DNA of 64,000 nt, taken from positions 248,001 through 312,000 of the forward strand of contig NZ_WJXB01000002.1 in the NCBI RefSeq assembly GCF_009664975.1. The letters run 5' to 3'. How positions within the stretch are numbered: the stretch's first letter is position 1; the number at the start of each line of letters is the position of its first letter. A model generated the notes under the pieces. The model was not told the DNA's origin. It did no database searches and saw only the letters and a program-made list of their open reading frames with translations. The DNA is from Paenibacillus monticola. Lineage in GTDB: Bacteria; Bacillota; Bacilli; Paenibacillales; Paenibacillaceae. Both the position numbers and the translations under genes were made by a program. This document shows positions 1 to 9,794 of this stretch, in pieces.

Positions 1-504
1 TGCTCTTGTCAGAACATTGCGCCGTGGATGACTATCAAGTTCCTCCAAGCTGATCTGGCCGTTCTTGAACAGCTCATTGACCAGCGTATGATCTTCGGTT
101 AACTGAATCGCCACACTGTCCTTTATCTTGTAAGCTCTGCTGTCTCCGATATGGCCTATGTATCCATGGAAACCTTTAAGCAGAGCAACTACGACGGTCG
201 TACCCATATTATGATACTTTTCGTCGCTGGAAGCTTTCTTATAGACAGTGTCATTTGCTTCCAGTATGGCAGCAGATAATGCAGTACTCAGATCCTCGTC
301 CGGCAGATCAGGTTGTAACCCGTCGAGGCTATTCCTTATCGTATCCAAAGCGAGCGAGCTTGCGGTATCACCCGCCAAATGTCCGCCCATTCCATCGGCA
401 ATGATGCCGAGGGTGTAACCGTGGCGCGTAGCACCGATCCAGACCGAATCCTCATTGACGGAACGAACTCGACCAATGTCGCTGGCATGAACTGTTCTGA
501 TCAA
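1..504 (-). CDS. prpC: PP2C-family Ser/Thr protein phosphatase, C-terminus beyond the window
   Basis: The first 168 codons of a PPM/PP2C metal-dependent phosphatase are present and the gene runs off the left edge. Visible signatures are RSVNEDS near the start, the metal-binding DGMGGH motif around residue 38, MGTTVV, and GDSRAY around residue 120, all typical of bacterial PrpC/Stp. The start is a TTG with GGTGAGG just upstream, 6 bp after the rlmN stop, so it is probably cotranscribed with rlmN. In B. subtilis PrpC removes phosphate from substrates of the kinase PrkC, encoded next to it. prkC would be expected just outside the window. Confidence 0.93.
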   Translation of the reverse strand, partial: MIRTVHASDIGRVRSVNEDSVWIGATRHGYTLGIIADGMGGHLAGDTASSLALDTIRNSLDGLQPDLPDEDLSTALSAAILEANDTVYKKASSDEKYHNMGTTVVVALLKGFHGYIGHIGDSRAYKIKDSVAIQLTEDHTLVNELFKNGQISLEELDSHPRRNVLTRA

Positions 505-510
505 ATATCC

Positions 511-1551
511 TCACCCCAACTTCATATGTTTGGCGCGCAGCTGCCCACATGCGGCCGCAATGTCATGGCCTTGCTCACGGCGTATAGTAACATTTATGCC
601 ATGATCGGACAGAATACGTTGAAACTCAAAGATATCATTGCGTGAAGTACGTACATATTTGCGTTCCGGTACATGATTGACCGGAATCAGGTTGACGTGG
701 CATAACATCGTTTTCAGTACGCCTGCCAATTCCTCGGCATGTTCTGGCTGATCATTGACGCCGCCAATCAGTGCGTACTCAAAGCTGACTCGCCGGCCTG
801 TCTTGGCCTGATAATAACGTAATGACTCGATTACATCATCAAACGGAAACCGCCGGTTAACCGGCATCAGCTTGGAACGAAGAGCGTCATTAGGCGCATG
901 GATCGAAATCGCCAGATTAATCTGTGTATCCTCATCAGCAAATTTGTAGATATTGGGTACGATTCCACTAGTAGAAACGGTGATGTGTCGCTGTCCAATA
1001 TTAAGACCTTTCTCATGAATCATAAGACGCAAAAATCTCATTGTGGCGTCATAATTCTCAAATGGCTCGCCAGTACCCATAATGACTATGCTGCTGACCC
1101 GTTCGCCGCGTGTATCCAAAATCTGCTGCGAACGGACAACCTGGGCAACAATCTCACCCGCCGTCAAATCCCGTTTCAACCCACCAAGTGTAGATGCGCA
1201 AAAGGTACAGCCGACCCGGCAGCCGACTTGAGTCGTTACACAAACGCTGTTGCCATAGTTATGTTTCATAATAACTGTCTCAATCGCATGATCATCATGC
1301 AGACCGAACAGGAATTTCACTGTACCATCCTTTGATTCTAGCTTCGTAATCTCTGTCAATGCCAGAATCGAAAACTGTTCGCTCAGCTTCTCGCGCAGCG
1401 ATTTGGACAGGTTACTCATAGCCTCAAATTCCGTTACACGCTTCACATATAGCCATTCAAAGATTTGTCCACCGCGAAAAGCAGGCTCTCCATTGTCCTT
1501 TGCCCACTGCTGCAACTCTTCCAAAGAGTAATCATATATTAAAGGTTTCAT
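511..1551 (-). CDS. rlmN: Dual-specificity 23S rRNA (adenine2503-C2)/tRNA A37 methyltransferase RlmN
   Basis: Radical SAM enzyme that methylates C2 of A2503 in 23S rRNA and A37 in some tRNAs. The 346-residue protein carries the CxxxCxxC [4Fe-4S] motif as C111-C115-C118, and a late ACGQL Cys that fits the mechanistic Cys of the family. The ATG at 1551 (MKPLIYDY) was chosen because AGGTG lies 9 nt upstream and the length is normal. An upstream in-frame ATG at 1575 has no good ribosome site. It sits between rsmB and prpC exactly as in B. subtilis. Confidence 0.97.
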   Translation of the reverse strand: MKPLIYDYSLEELQQWAKDNGEPAFRGGQIFEWLYVKRVTEFEAMSNLSKSLREKLSEQFSILALTEITKLESKDGTVKFLFGLHDDHAIETVIMKHNYGNSVCVTTQVGCRVGCTFCASTLGGLKRDLTAGEIVAQVVRSQQILDTRGERVSSIVIMGTGEPFENYDATMRFLRLMIHEKGLNIGQRHITVSTSGIVPNIYKFADEDTQINLAISIHAPNDALRSKLMPVNRRFPFDDVIESLRYYQAKTGRRVSFEYALIGGVNDQPEHAEELAGVLKTMLCHVNLIPVNHVPERKYVRTSRNDIFEFQRILSDHGINVTIRREQGHDIAAACGQLRAKHMKLG

Positions 1552-1702
1552 TATTATTAGCACCTGTTCTTTCATAAGGATATGCATATTATTTCTCATT
1601 CTTCCTATTTTAACACAAATTCTAGAGTCGGTAAAAGAAAAAGCCCGCCGCACCGGAGTCCAGTGGACGGGGAAGACAAGAAGGGGTTGTGAATTTGCTA
1701 GA

Positions 1703-3094
1703 TTAGGAGTTACGTTGAAGCCGGGCAATATAAAAGCCGTCACTACCGTAATGCTGTGGCAAAAGTTGAAGGCCTTCTCCTTCAGCAAGAGCAGTTCCCT
1801 CCAGCCTCTCCCATAAAGGTGAATCAAAGGTTACCGAAACGAAGTTTGGATTCTGCTTCAGAAAGGCTGCAACAATCTCCTCGTTCTCTGCCTGTTCTGT
1901 TGTACAGGTACTATAGACCAATATGCCTCCAGGCTTCAACAACTTGGAGACTGATTGCAATAGTTCTCCTTGCAGCTTAGCTACGCTAGCCACATCCTCC
2001 GGTTGCTTGCGCCATTTGAGATCGGGCTTGCGGCGGATTACGCCAAGGCCAGAGCAAGGTGCATCGAGCAAAACTCTGTCAAAAGAAGCAGTTTCAAGGG
2101 TTTGCTCCAGTTCCAGCGCATCAGCGCTTCCAGTTACAATACATGCTAATCCGAGACGCTGTGCTTGATCGGAGACCAGTTTCGCCTTATGAAGATGCAA
2201 ATCATTAGCATAGATGTAGCCCTCGTCCTTCATCAGCTCACCCATGTGTGCACTCTTGCCGCCTGGAGCGGCGCAGCAATCAAGAACTCTCATACCAGGC
2301 TCCGGAGCTACAGCCTCCGCCACAAGCATAGAGCTCTCATCCTGAATGGATATATACCCATCACGATACCAGGAAGATAGTGCCAGATTCCCACCACCTT
2401 TGACGACAATACCGAACGGGCTAACCTTCGATGGAGTAGCCTGCAGACCCTGTTCAACCATTTGATTGAGCAGAGAATCGCGGCTGATCATCGTAGTGTT
2501 TACACGTATGCTGACTGCAGGCGGCTCATTGTTGGCAGCACAGATAGCTTCTGCAGTATCAGCACCATACTCGGCAATCCAGCGCTGCACCATCCAGAGC
2601 GGATGGGAATGCAGAATGGCAATACGCTCATCGACACGCAGACGATCAGACAGTTTAGGCAATTCTCCAGCACGGAGCACACTGCGAAGAACGCCGTTGA
2701 CCATACCGGATATTCCTTGATGTCCGCGTTTCTTGGAAATATTAACAGCCTCGTTTACAGCAGCATGAGAAGGGATACGATCCAGATACATAATTTGGTA
2801 TAAGCTGAGACGCAGCAGATTGCGTACCCATGGTTGCAGCTTGGCGATTCCTTTACTGACGAAATCACCCAGCACATAATCAAGCGTATACGTCCGAGAG
2901 ATTGTACCGTAGACCAGTTCGGTTACCAGTCCGGTATCCTCCCGGCTTAAACCTGACTTTTGCAGACTGCTGTTCAGCAGCAAATTGCTGTAGGCTCCCT
3001 GCTGCTCCACTCTGACAAGGATATCAAGTGCGACTTCCCGAGCGGAACCTGTCGAGGATTTCTTTGGGTTTCCAGCCTGATTGCCTGCGGTCAT
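1703..3094 (-). CDS. rsmB: 16S rRNA (cytosine967-C5)-methyltransferase RsmB
   Basis: A 463-aa SAM-dependent m5C methyltransferase. The first ~150 residues are NusB-like (RNA binding). The C-terminal Rossmann domain has the SAM motif [10 protein letters not shown] around residue 265, the [10 protein letters not shown] motif with the Pro-Cys, and YSTCT, the TC motif with the catalytic Cys. Its ATG overlaps the fmt stop by 4 nt (ATGA), so it is translationally coupled in the def-fmt-rsmB-rlmN run. About 150 bp separate its stop from rlmN. That gap holds only the rlmN ribosome site and no obvious terminator. Confidence 0.97.
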   Translation of the reverse strand: MTAGNQAGNPKKSSTGSAREVALDILVRVEQQGAYSNLLLNSSLQKSGLSREDTGLVTELVYGTISRTYTLDYVLGDFVSKGIAKLQPWVRNLLRLSLYQIMYLDRIPSHAAVNEAVNISKKRGHQGISGMVNGVLRSVLRAGELPKLSDRLRVDERIAILHSHPLWMVQRWIAEYGADTAEAICAANNEPPAVSIRVNTTMISRDSLLNQMVEQGLQATPSKVSPFGIVVKGGGNLALSSWYRDGYISIQDESSMLVAEAVAPEPGMRVLDCCAAPGGKSAHMGELMKDEGYIYANDLHLHKAKLVSDQAQRLGLACIVTGSADALELEQTLETASFDRVLLDAPCSGLGVIRRKPDLKWRKQPEDVASVAKLQGELLQSVSKLLKPGGILVYSTCTTEQAENEEIVAAFLKQNPNFVSVTFDSPLWERLEGTALAEGEGLQLLPQHYGSDGFYIARLQRNS

Positions 3095-4029
3095 ATTAAC
3101 ACCGTGCCAGGCTTCATTGCGGCACCACGACTGAAGTCAGCAGCACTCATGACTTTTTTGCCTGCAGGCTGTACCGATGTCAGCAGTATGCTGCCGTCTC
3201 CGGTCTTCACCTCAACACCCTGCTCGTTTATGGACAATACTGTTCCAGGCTCTGCATGCTTCCCATTCTGTCCTTGCACAGCTACCTTAGCGGCCCAGAC
3301 CTTGAATGTCTCCCCGTTCCAGAGTGTGAACGCACCAGAGAAGGGGACCAGACCACGAACACGATTATACGTTTCCTGCGAAGCTGCGCTCCAGACTATC
3401 TGTTCATCCTCACGGCTCAGGTTCGGCGCGTAGGTCGCTTCGCTATCATCCTGTGGAGTTGCTGACAGTCGTCCACCTGCTAATCGTGGCATTTCAGCCT
3501 TCAGCAAATCCCGTCCGGCCAGACTCAACTTTTCGAAAAGGACGCCGGAAGTATCTTCGTCCTCAATCGGTACAACAACACGAGAGATCATATCTCCGGT
3601 GTCCAGTCCTTCAGCCATATACATAAGGGTTACTCCCGTTTCCTTCTCTCCATTGATGATGCAGCGCTGAATAGGTGCACCGCCTCGATATTTCGGCAGC
3701 AATGATCCATGCACATTCACACAGCCGTTGCGGGGTAAATCAAGTACCGCTTTGGGCAAGATCTGTCCGTAAGCTGCCGTAACAATTAAATCCGGCGCAT
3801 AGGTGGCCAATTCTGCTACTGCCTCAGGACGGCGCATCCGCTCCGGCTGAAGCACAGGCAGACCAAGTAGCAGTGCTGCCTCTTTGACCGGTGAAGGAAC
3901 CAGGTTCTTCTTTCTGCCCTGCGGACGATCGGGCTGGGTGACAACGGCTACGACTTCATAACCTCCATCAATCAGCATCTGCAGGCAGGGTACCGCAAAG
4001 GCAGGTGTGCCCATGAATACAATCTTCAT
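3091..4029 (-). CDS. fmt: Methionyl-tRNA formyltransferase
   Basis: Transfers formyl from 10-formyl-THF to initiator Met-tRNA. The 312-residue protein begins MKIVFMGTPAFAVP. The formyl-transferase core includes NVHGSLLPKYRGGAPIQ (the N...H catalytic region) and a D of LDTGDMI. A C-terminal OB-like domain begins near residue 205. ATG at 4029 is preferred over the in-frame GTG at 4038 because GAGGAG is 8 nt upstream, inside the end of def. The def stop lies 5 bp before this ATG. Confidence 0.97.
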   Translation of the reverse strand: MKIVFMGTPAFAVPCLQMLIDGGYEVVAVVTQPDRPQGRKKNLVPSPVKEAALLLGLPVLQPERMRRPEAVAELATYAPDLIVTAAYGQILPKAVLDLPRNGCVNVHGSLLPKYRGGAPIQRCIINGEKETGVTLMYMAEGLDTGDMISRVVVPIEDEDTSGVLFEKLSLAGRDLLKAEMPRLAGGRLSATPQDDSEATYAPNLSREDEQIVWSAASQETYNRVRGLVPFSGAFTLWNGETFKVWAAKVAVQGQNGKHAEPGTVLSINEQGVEVKTGDGSILLTSVQPAGKKVMSAADFSRGAAMKPGTVLI

Positions 4030-4034
4030 TTCCT

Positions 4035-4520
4035 TCACTCCTCAGATTCATCGCGCTCAGCAGTATACTCGTATACTTTCTCGGCAATATCGGTAAACAA
4101 AACTCCGTTAAGATGGTCGATCTCATGCTGAAAAGCCCGTGCCAGCAGACCGCTGCCGGTAATCATTATTTCCTCGCCCTCCCGGTTCAATCCACGTACA
4201 GTTACTGTCTCTGCACGGCGCACATCACCGTTAAGTCCAGGAATGCTTAAGCAGCCTTCCGCACCCAACTGCTCGCCTTCCATGCTGATGATTTCCGGAT
4301 TGATCATTTGGATCAGTCCGTGCTCATCATCTGCATCAATCACGATAAGTCTTTTCAAAATGCCGACCTGTGGCGCAGCTAGACCAACACCCTCAGCATC
4401 GTACATAGTATCTCGCATATCGTTAAGTAATTTTTTTACATTTGGTGTAAGTACCTGTACTTCTTTCGCCCTCTTGTGCAATACTTCATCCGGTTCTTTA
4501 ACGATCATCCTAATCGCCAT
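4035..4520 (-). CDS. def: Peptide deformylase
   Basis: Removes the N-formyl group from nascent proteins. All three metal-site motifs are present in a 161-aa type-1-sized protein: GVGLAAPQVG (motif 1), EGCLSIPG (motif 2 with the metal Cys) and QHEIDHLNG (motif 3, HExxDHL). ATG at 4520 (MAIRMIVKEP) with GGGAAGGTG upstream is preferred; an in-frame GTG 12 nt earlier is possible. It is paired with fmt, its functional opposite in the N-formyl cycle. Confidence 0.97.
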   Translation of the reverse strand: MAIRMIVKEPDEVLHKRAKEVQVLTPNVKKLLNDMRDTMYDAEGVGLAAPQVGILKRLIVIDADDEHGLIQMINPEIISMEGEQLGAEGCLSIPGLNGDVRRAETVTVRGLNREGEEIMITGSGLLARAFQHEIDHLNGVLFTDIAEKVYEYTAERDESEE

Positions 4521-4574
4521 CTCTGTTAACACCTTCCCTATCTAAACATTTCTTAATAGTAACACATCTATTTC

Positions 4575-7103
4575 TTACATTAACATCTGTGGATCAACAT
4601 CAATGCTAATCTGCAGATCTTTATCACGCACCGAATCCTCAAGCGCCTCAGCGACTTCACGAGCAAGTCCTATAGCATCTATAGAGCCGCGCCACTTGAT
4701 TATACACTGGAATCTGTATCGACCCTTTAGACGTGGCATAGGCGAAGCAACAGGGCCTAACAAATCCAAGGCATCCGTAGACAACTTATCCAGACTACCA
4801 TACCACCGCAGCTGTCTGGCCTTTCCCTGAATGTTCAAGGCATAGTTCTCAGCCATGCGCAGCAGCACCGGAAGCTGTTCATGCGATAAAGTGACAAGGA
4901 TCAGCCTACAGTAAGGTGGATAATGCAACCCTTTGCGGTGCTGCAGCTCTTCCCTTACAAAGGAATTATAATCATGAGTACTGGCATGAATAATGGAATA
5001 ATGCTCTGGTGTGTAGGACTGAACCACTACTTCCCCGGGAAGCTGATGTCGGCCAGCTCTCCCCGCAACTTGAGTCAGGAGTTGAAACGTCTTCTCTGCA
5101 GCGCGAAAATCAGGTAAATTCAACGCGGAATCCGCTGTAATTACGCCGACCAGCGTAACATCTGGAAAATCCAGCCCCTTCGCTACCATCTGTGTTCCTA
5201 GTAATACATCTGCTTTCTTATCTCTGAACAGGTTTAACAGCTTCTCGTGAGAACCTTTTTCTGTTGTGGTATCCACATCCATACGAATGACCCGCATGCC
5301 GGGAAACAGCTTTCCAAGCTCTTCTTCTACCCGCTGTGTTCCCGTTCCAAAAAAACGGATATGCTCGCTGCCGCACTCTGGACAGACCTTCGGTGCAGGT
5401 TCGGCATGACCGCAATAATGGCAGCGCAAGTTGTCACTGCGACTGTGATACGTAAGCGAAATGTCGCATTCCGGACAGCCCGCTACAAAACCACAGCTCC
5501 GGCACATCACAAAGGTAGAGAACCCTCTACGGTTAAGGAGCAGCACCGTCTGTTCTTTACGTTCCAGCCTTTCAAGCAGTGCGGCGTGCAGCCTACGGCT
5601 AAACATCGAACGATTGCCTTCTTTGAGCTCATCACGCATATCTACAACATGCACCTTTGGCAGTTCATTACCTAGCGCTCGACTAGGCATTTCTAGGAGC
5701 ACTGGGGAGAAATGAATATCACTTTGCGCTCTAGCTGCGTGATAACTCTCCAGCGAAGGAGTGGCAGAGCCTAGAATTACCGCCGCGCCACCTTGCTCCG
5801 CTCTGCGAACCGCAACATCGCGGGCATGATATTTGGGATTCTCCTCCTGTTTATAGGAGCTTTCATGCTCTTCATCCACAATAATCAGACCAAGATTGGC
5901 AAAAGGGGCAAATACCGCTGAGCGAGCGCCGACAGCAACCATTGCTTTGCCCTCACGTATTTTGCGCCACTCATCATATCGCTCCCCGACAGACAACCGG
6001 CTGTGCATTACGGCCACACCGCTACCAAAGCGACCTTTAAATCGTTCCACCATCTGTGGTGTAAGCGCAATTTCAGGGACAAGCACAACAGCCTGCCTGC
6101 CTTGATTCACACAGCGCTGAATACACTGCAAATAGATTTCCGTCTTCCCGCTTCCCGTCACACCGTGCAACAAGAACACTTCATGGCTTTGCTCATCTAC
6201 CGTACGCGCAATACGTGCATATACAGCTTCCTGTTCTACAGTCAGCGGCAGCGGCAGGCTTGGCTTGAAATCACGGCCGCGGTAAGGATCACGGTACACT
6301 TCAACCTCATTAATTTCTATGCAGCCTTTTTCCTCCAGTGCCTTAACGGTACCGGCCGATATTTGCAATACAGCCAGAACTTCTTTAAGGGGCAATGGAA
6401 GTATGGCTTCCATTTCTATCAAGAATGTCAATAATTCCTTCTGCCGCGCGGATCTACCCGAGAAGCTTCCCAACATTTCACGCGCCGAAGCAACATCAAT
6501 AGCCAGTTCAACTGTCTTCAGCTTTTTCTTGCCCATTTTGTCTTTGATCGATTGACTCTCCACAAGGACTCCACGCCGCAGCATAAACTTCACAGTCTCT
6601 GCAGCCTCCGGGAAGTTCCGGGTAAGCTGCTTCATCGAAACCTCACCGTTTCGTCTAACAAAATCAGTAATCCCAAGTTCCTCAGGGTCTGAATTGGGGA
6701 ACATCGGAAATAATTCATCCTCAGGAGCGATAGTTCCCTCAACTTCACCAAGTGAAATCAAACGCTCGGCCTTGCCCTTAAGAGCCGTTGGTAGCATGGC
6801 CTGCAATGCTGAAATACGCCGGCAAGCATATCGCTGACTCATCCAATCACCCAGTTCAACAAGCTCTGGAGATAGCGGTGGAAGCAAATCCAGCACCTCT
6901 TGAATGGCTTTCAATCCAGGAATGGTACCATGATCTCCAGACTCCAGGGAAACAACAAAACCCTGCACCGTGCGGTGTCCAAATGGAACCGCCACACGAC
7001 TGCCTACTTCAATCCACAGCTTCAGCGATTCAGGAATAAGATAATCAAAAGGCCGGTCAGTGCTTCGCACAGGAACATCAACAATGACCTTGGCAATATC
7101 CAT
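4575..7103 (-). CDS. priA: Primosomal replication-restart helicase PriA
   Basis: An 842-aa 3'-5' SF2 helicase that reloads the replisome at stalled forks. An N-terminal DNA-binding region begins MDIAKVIVDVP. The helicase core has Walker A GVTGSGKTEIY around residue 315, DEEH box, GSATPSLES, and a zinc-binding insert of CxxC pairs (CRSCG, CPECD, CHYCG, CPECG). FGTGTQRVEEEL and QVAGRAGR are motifs V/VI. The start codon shares a base with the coaBC stop (TAATG), indicating coupling. Confidence 0.97.
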   Translation of the reverse strand: MDIAKVIVDVPVRSTDRPFDYLIPESLKLWIEVGSRVAVPFGHRTVQGFVVSLESGDHGTIPGLKAIQEVLDLLPPLSPELVELGDWMSQRYACRRISALQAMLPTALKGKAERLISLGEVEGTIAPEDELFPMFPNSDPEELGITDFVRRNGEVSMKQLTRNFPEAAETVKFMLRRGVLVESQSIKDKMGKKKLKTVELAIDVASAREMLGSFSGRSARQKELLTFLIEMEAILPLPLKEVLAVLQISAGTVKALEEKGCIEINEVEVYRDPYRGRDFKPSLPLPLTVEQEAVYARIARTVDEQSHEVFLLHGVTGSGKTEIYLQCIQRCVNQGRQAVVLVPEIALTPQMVERFKGRFGSGVAVMHSRLSVGERYDEWRKIREGKAMVAVGARSAVFAPFANLGLIIVDEEHESSYKQEENPKYHARDVAVRRAEQGGAAVILGSATPSLESYHAARAQSDIHFSPVLLEMPSRALGNELPKVHVVDMRDELKEGNRSMFSRRLHAALLERLERKEQTVLLLNRRGFSTFVMCRSCGFVAGCPECDISLTYHSRSDNLRCHYCGHAEPAPKVCPECGSEHIRFFGTGTQRVEEELGKLFPGMRVIRMDVDTTTEKGSHEKLLNLFRDKKADVLLGTQMVAKGLDFPDVTLVGVITADSALNLPDFRAAEKTFQLLTQVAGRAGRHQLPGEVVVQSYTPEHYSIIHASTHDYNSFVREELQHRKGLHYPPYCRLILVTLSHEQLPVLLRMAENYALNIQGKARQLRWYGSLDKLSTDALDLLGPVASPMPRLKGRYRFQCIIKWRGSIDAIGLAREVAEALEDSVRDKDLQISIDVDPQMLM

Positions 7104-8335
7104 TATAACGTTACTCCAGAAATACGTTCAGCTGCCAGCGTAAGCAACCGCCGTGCCACCTCGTCCTTCGACTGCAAAGGAAGATCAAGGACTAAGCCAT
7201 TCACATCATATATAGACACGATATTAGTATCCGTTCCGAATCCGGCTCCCGCAACTGATACGTCATTGGCTACGATCAAATCACAGTTCTTTCGAACCAG
7301 CTTGTCTTTGGCATATACTTCTGCATTGCCTGTCTCGGCAGCAAATCCGATCTTGAATTGCTTTTGCTTAGCTTTACCCAGAGTTTCCAATATATCTGTA
7401 GTCTTTATAAGCTCAAGCGTCATGGTTTCTCCGCTCTTTTTGATCTTCACATCCGAGCTTTGCTTAGGGCGATAATCTGATACAGCAGCTGCACTGATTA
7501 GAATATCGCAGTCATCCCATACAGAAGTAACCGCCTCATACATATCCTGAGCAGATTGAACACGCACTACTTGAAGATCAAGCTCTTGCGGCGGCGCTTC
7601 GTCCGTTCGGGCGGCGATCAAGACTACCTCTGCTCCCATGGCCCGTGCGACGCGTGCCAGTGCAAAGCCCATTTTACCAGAGGAGTCATTGGAAATATAG
7701 CGGACAGGATCAATTCGTTCGACTGTTCCGCCAGCTGTGATGACAACTTTTTTGCCCACTAGCGGTCCGGAGGCTGCACTGTTCTGCATTGCAAAAAAGA
7801 TCTCAATACAACTTACGATGGTTTCCGGCTCCTCCAGACGTCCTTTGCCGACATAACCACAGGCCAGCATGCCCTCTCCCGGCTCAATAAACTGAATACC
7901 ACGACTAGCCAGAATATTAATATTATTCAACACAGCGGGATGCTGGTACATATGAACATTCATCGCTGGCGCCACCATCACTGGCGATGTGGCTGCAAGA
8001 AGCATAGTAGACAGCATATCATCAGCAATTCCATGGGCCATTTTGGCAATGATATTCGCGGTAGCCGGTGCTATTAGTACAAGATCCGCCGAATCGGCCA
8101 AATCAATATGTGAGATGGAAGACGGGTCCCGTTCCTGAAAAGTATCACTATATACACGCTGCTTAGACAAGGACTGCAATGTGAGCTCTGTAATAAATTG
8201 TTTTGCCGATGCAGTCATAATGACATGAACCTCGGCTCCCTTTTGCACAAGCTTGCTAGTCAAAGAAGCCGCCTTATAGGCAGCTATCCCACCAGTAATA
8301 CCCAGTACAATGGTTTTACCCTTCAAGCTTTTCAA
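7103..8335 (-). CDS. coaBC: Bifunctional phosphopantothenoylcysteine decarboxylase/phosphopantothenate-cysteine ligase
   Basis: Catalyses two consecutive CoA-biosynthesis steps. The N-terminal HFCD flavoprotein half (CoaC) has GITGGIAAYK, the SHIDLADSAD His region and APAMNVHMYQHP. The C-terminal CoaB ligase half has VVITAGGTVERIDPVR, SNDSSGKMG and ISAAAVSDYRP. I favour the TTG at 8335 because GGGGGAG lies 6 nt upstream, giving 410 aa. The in-frame ATG at 8350 would add five residues but has a weaker site. About 300 bp of repeats and terminators separate it from rpoZ. Confidence 0.95.
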   Translation of the reverse strand: MKSLKGKTIVLGITGGIAAYKAASLTSKLVQKGAEVHVIMTASAKQFITELTLQSLSKQRVYSDTFQERDPSSISHIDLADSADLVLIAPATANIIAKMAHGIADDMLSTMLLAATSPVMVAPAMNVHMYQHPAVLNNINILASRGIQFIEPGEGMLACGYVGKGRLEEPETIVSCIEIFFAMQNSAASGPLVGKKVVITAGGTVERIDPVRYISNDSSGKMGFALARVARAMGAEVVLIAARTDEAPPQELDLQVVRVQSAQDMYEAVTSVWDDCDILISAAAVSDYRPKQSSDVKIKKSGETMTLELIKTTDILETLGKAKQKQFKIGFAAETGNAEVYAKDKLVRKNCDLIVANDVSVAGAGFGTDTNIVSIYDVNGLVLDLPLQSKDEVARRLLTLAAERISGVTL

Positions 8336-8402
8336 CCTGATCTCCCCCATTTCCTAACCTAACCATAAATGATGCAGTAAGAATATTTACTATATTTCAA
8401 GC

Positions 8403-8450
8403 AAGAAGAAACGGCTTCGCCGTCCTTTTATGGACGGTGTCCGTTTCTTC
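8403..8450. repeat. Palindromic repeat, copy 1 (perfect outer and inner arms)
   Basis: An inverted repeat with outer arms GAAGAAACGG and CCGTTTCTTC (10 bp, perfect) enclosing inner arms CCGTCC and GGACGG around a 6-nt loop. It shares its left half, AAGAAGAAACGGCTTCG, with two other places in the window (near 8577 and 15901). It sits between coaBC and rpoZ. It has no T-run, so it is not a simple terminator, and it looks like a dispersed extragenic palindrome. Confidence 0.7.
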
Positions 8451-8500
8451 GAGAAATATAAGGATAATTTATCTTGTGAAACATATAGATTCTTATATTT

Positions 8501-8525
8501 AAAAAAATAACAACCTTCCGGTTGT
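8501..8525 (-). terminator. Intrinsic terminator downstream of rpoZ
   Basis: Read on the minus strand, ACAACC-GGAA-GGTTGT is a 6-bp stem with a GNRA-like GGAA loop, followed by TATTTTTTT. It lies about 130 nt past the rpoZ stop and would end the yloC-remA-gmk-rpoZ transcript before coaBC. Two further small hairpins, at 8533-8547 and 8553-8565, precede it. Confidence 0.7.
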
Positions 8526-8576
8526 CAGGAACAGCCCGGTCCGGGCTATCATCACTAAGTTAGTGGCCTATAACCT

Positions 8577-8622
8577 AAGAAGAAACGACCTCGTCGCCCA
8601 TAATGGACGACAGACGTTTCTC
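8577..8622. repeat. Palindromic repeat, copy 2 (degenerate arms)
   Basis: Starts AAGAAGAAACG like copy 1. Outer arms are GAAACG (8582-8587) and CGTTTC (8615-8620). The inner part is an imperfect palindrome with GTCG/CGAC and CCAT/ATGG arms. Same orientation as copy 1, about 175 bp away, so the two copies bracket the three small hairpins and the rpoZ terminator. Confidence 0.6.
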
Positions 8623-8652
8623 GTAGACAAATATTACTGCAACATCTTAATG

Positions 8653-8871
8653 CTACTTTTCTTTCTCGTCTTCTTCTTCACCGCGAGTTACAATAATGCG
8701 ATCTTCATAAATCTCTTCAAGAGCAACACCAACATACTTATAAGCTTTTGGGTTCTTAATATCAGTGTGTCCGCCTTCACGCAATTGTCTTGCCCGACGA
8801 GCCGCAGCGACAACGAGCGAATACTTACTGTCAACCTTGGTCATCATTTCATCAATAGATGGATATAGCAT
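8653..8871 (-). CDS. rpoZ: DNA-directed RNA polymerase subunit omega
   Basis: A 72-residue protein with the RpoZ core: [25 protein letters not shown] and [15 protein letters not shown], then an acidic/basic tail ending EEEDEKEK. Omega assists beta' folding and core assembly. AGAGGTG lies 5 nt before the ATG. It follows gmk by about 23 bp as in B. subtilis. Confidence 0.96.
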   Translation of the reverse strand: MLYPSIDEMMTKVDSKYSLVVAAARRARQLREGGHTDIKNPKAYKYVGVALEEIYEDRIIVTRGEEEDEKEK

Positions 8872-8894
8872 AGGGACACCTCTTCATAGTTTAC

Positions 8895-9464
8895 TTATCT
8901 CACCTTACAATGTTCGGCGATAATGATACTTTCTATTCGCTTGCAGGCCAGATCAATCTCGTCATTGACTACAGCGTAATCGTAATGCCGCATGAGGCCG
9001 ATCTCATCCTCTGCTACAGACATACGGTGATCGATCACATCCGGATGTTCTGTGCCGCGACCCCGAATACGGTCCTTCAACTCATCCATCGAAGGAGGAA
9101 GAAGGAACACAAAGATGCCTTGAGGAAATTTTTGTTTGACCTTGAGAGCTCCTTGAACCTCGATCTCCAGAATAATATCTCTTCCGCTTTCGAGAGTTCT
9201 CTCTACAAAATCACGTGGAGTACCGTAACAATTGCCTACGTACTCCGCATATTCGAGCAATTGATCGGCTTCAATCATTGCTGCGAACTGTTCTTTAGTT
9301 TTGAAAAAATAATTGACGCCATCTTCTTCGCCCGCACGTGGACTACGGGTAGTAGCAGAAACCGAATAAATAAGTTTCGGCATCCTAGGCCGCAGCGCTG
9401 TACATACAGTTCCTTTACCAACACCGGAAGGACCGGATAATATGATCAGCAATCCTTTTGACAT
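8895..9464 (-). CDS. gmk: Guanylate kinase
   Basis: Converts GMP plus ATP to GDP. P-loop [11 protein letters not shown] at the N-terminus, then the GMP-binding [11 protein letters not shown] segment with GVNYFF, all near the usual positions in a 189-aa protein. ATG at 9464 has GGAG 6 nt upstream. The longer reading from ATG 9476 lacks a ribosome site. It is in the remA-gmk-rpoZ run. Confidence 0.97.
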   Translation of the reverse strand: MSKGLLIILSGPSGVGKGTVCTALRPRMPKLIYSVSATTRSPRAGEEDGVNYFFKTKEQFAAMIEADQLLEYAEYVGNCYGTPRDFVERTLESGRDIILEIEVQGALKVKQKFPQGIFVFLLPPSMDELKDRIRGRGTEHPDVIDHRMSVAEDEIGLMRHYDYAVVNDEIDLACKRIESIIIAEHCKVR

Positions 9465-9483
9465 AATACACTCCATTTAATTG

Positions 9484-9744
9484 TTATTCGTCGTTATCGT
9501 CGTCTTTACTGGATAAGCGATGCGCGACAGTCTCCGGTTGAACAGCTGACAGGATGACGTGATCACTATCAGTTATTATAACCGCACGGGTCCGACGGCC
9601 ATAGGTGGCATCGATCAGCATATGCCGGTCTCTAGCCTCCTGAATAATACGTTTAATCGGTGCTGATTCCGGGCTGACGATGGAAATAATTCGGTTCGCC
9701 GACACGATATTCCCAAAGCCGATGTTGATAAGTTTAATTGCCAT
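9484..9744 (-). CDS. remA: Extracellular matrix regulator RemA (YlzA/DUF370 family)
   Basis: An 86-aa protein beginning [20 protein letters not shown], the near-invariant RemA opening, with [18 protein letters not shown] later. In B. subtilis RemA forms a ring-shaped DNA-binding assembly that activates biofilm matrix and osmoprotectant genes. It sits between yloC and gmk as in Bacillus. The acidic tail SSKDDDNDE is variable in the family. Here it shares the window with RicF and three c-di-GMP proteins. Confidence 0.95.
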   Translation of the reverse strand: MAIKLINIGFGNIVSANRIISIVSPESAPIKRIIQEARDRHMLIDATYGRRTRAVIITDSDHVILSAVQPETVAHRLSSKDDDNDE

Positions 9745-9794
9745 GTTCCGGTTGTTCCCCCCATAAGTTACATCTTAGCTTTTTCAGGTCCCTC

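Noticed and set aside
8335-8350. ATG start at 8350 for coaBC
   Set aside because: The TTG at 8335 has GGGGGAG 6 nt upstream and gives a normal N-terminus; the ATG has no good site. Kept as an alternative only.
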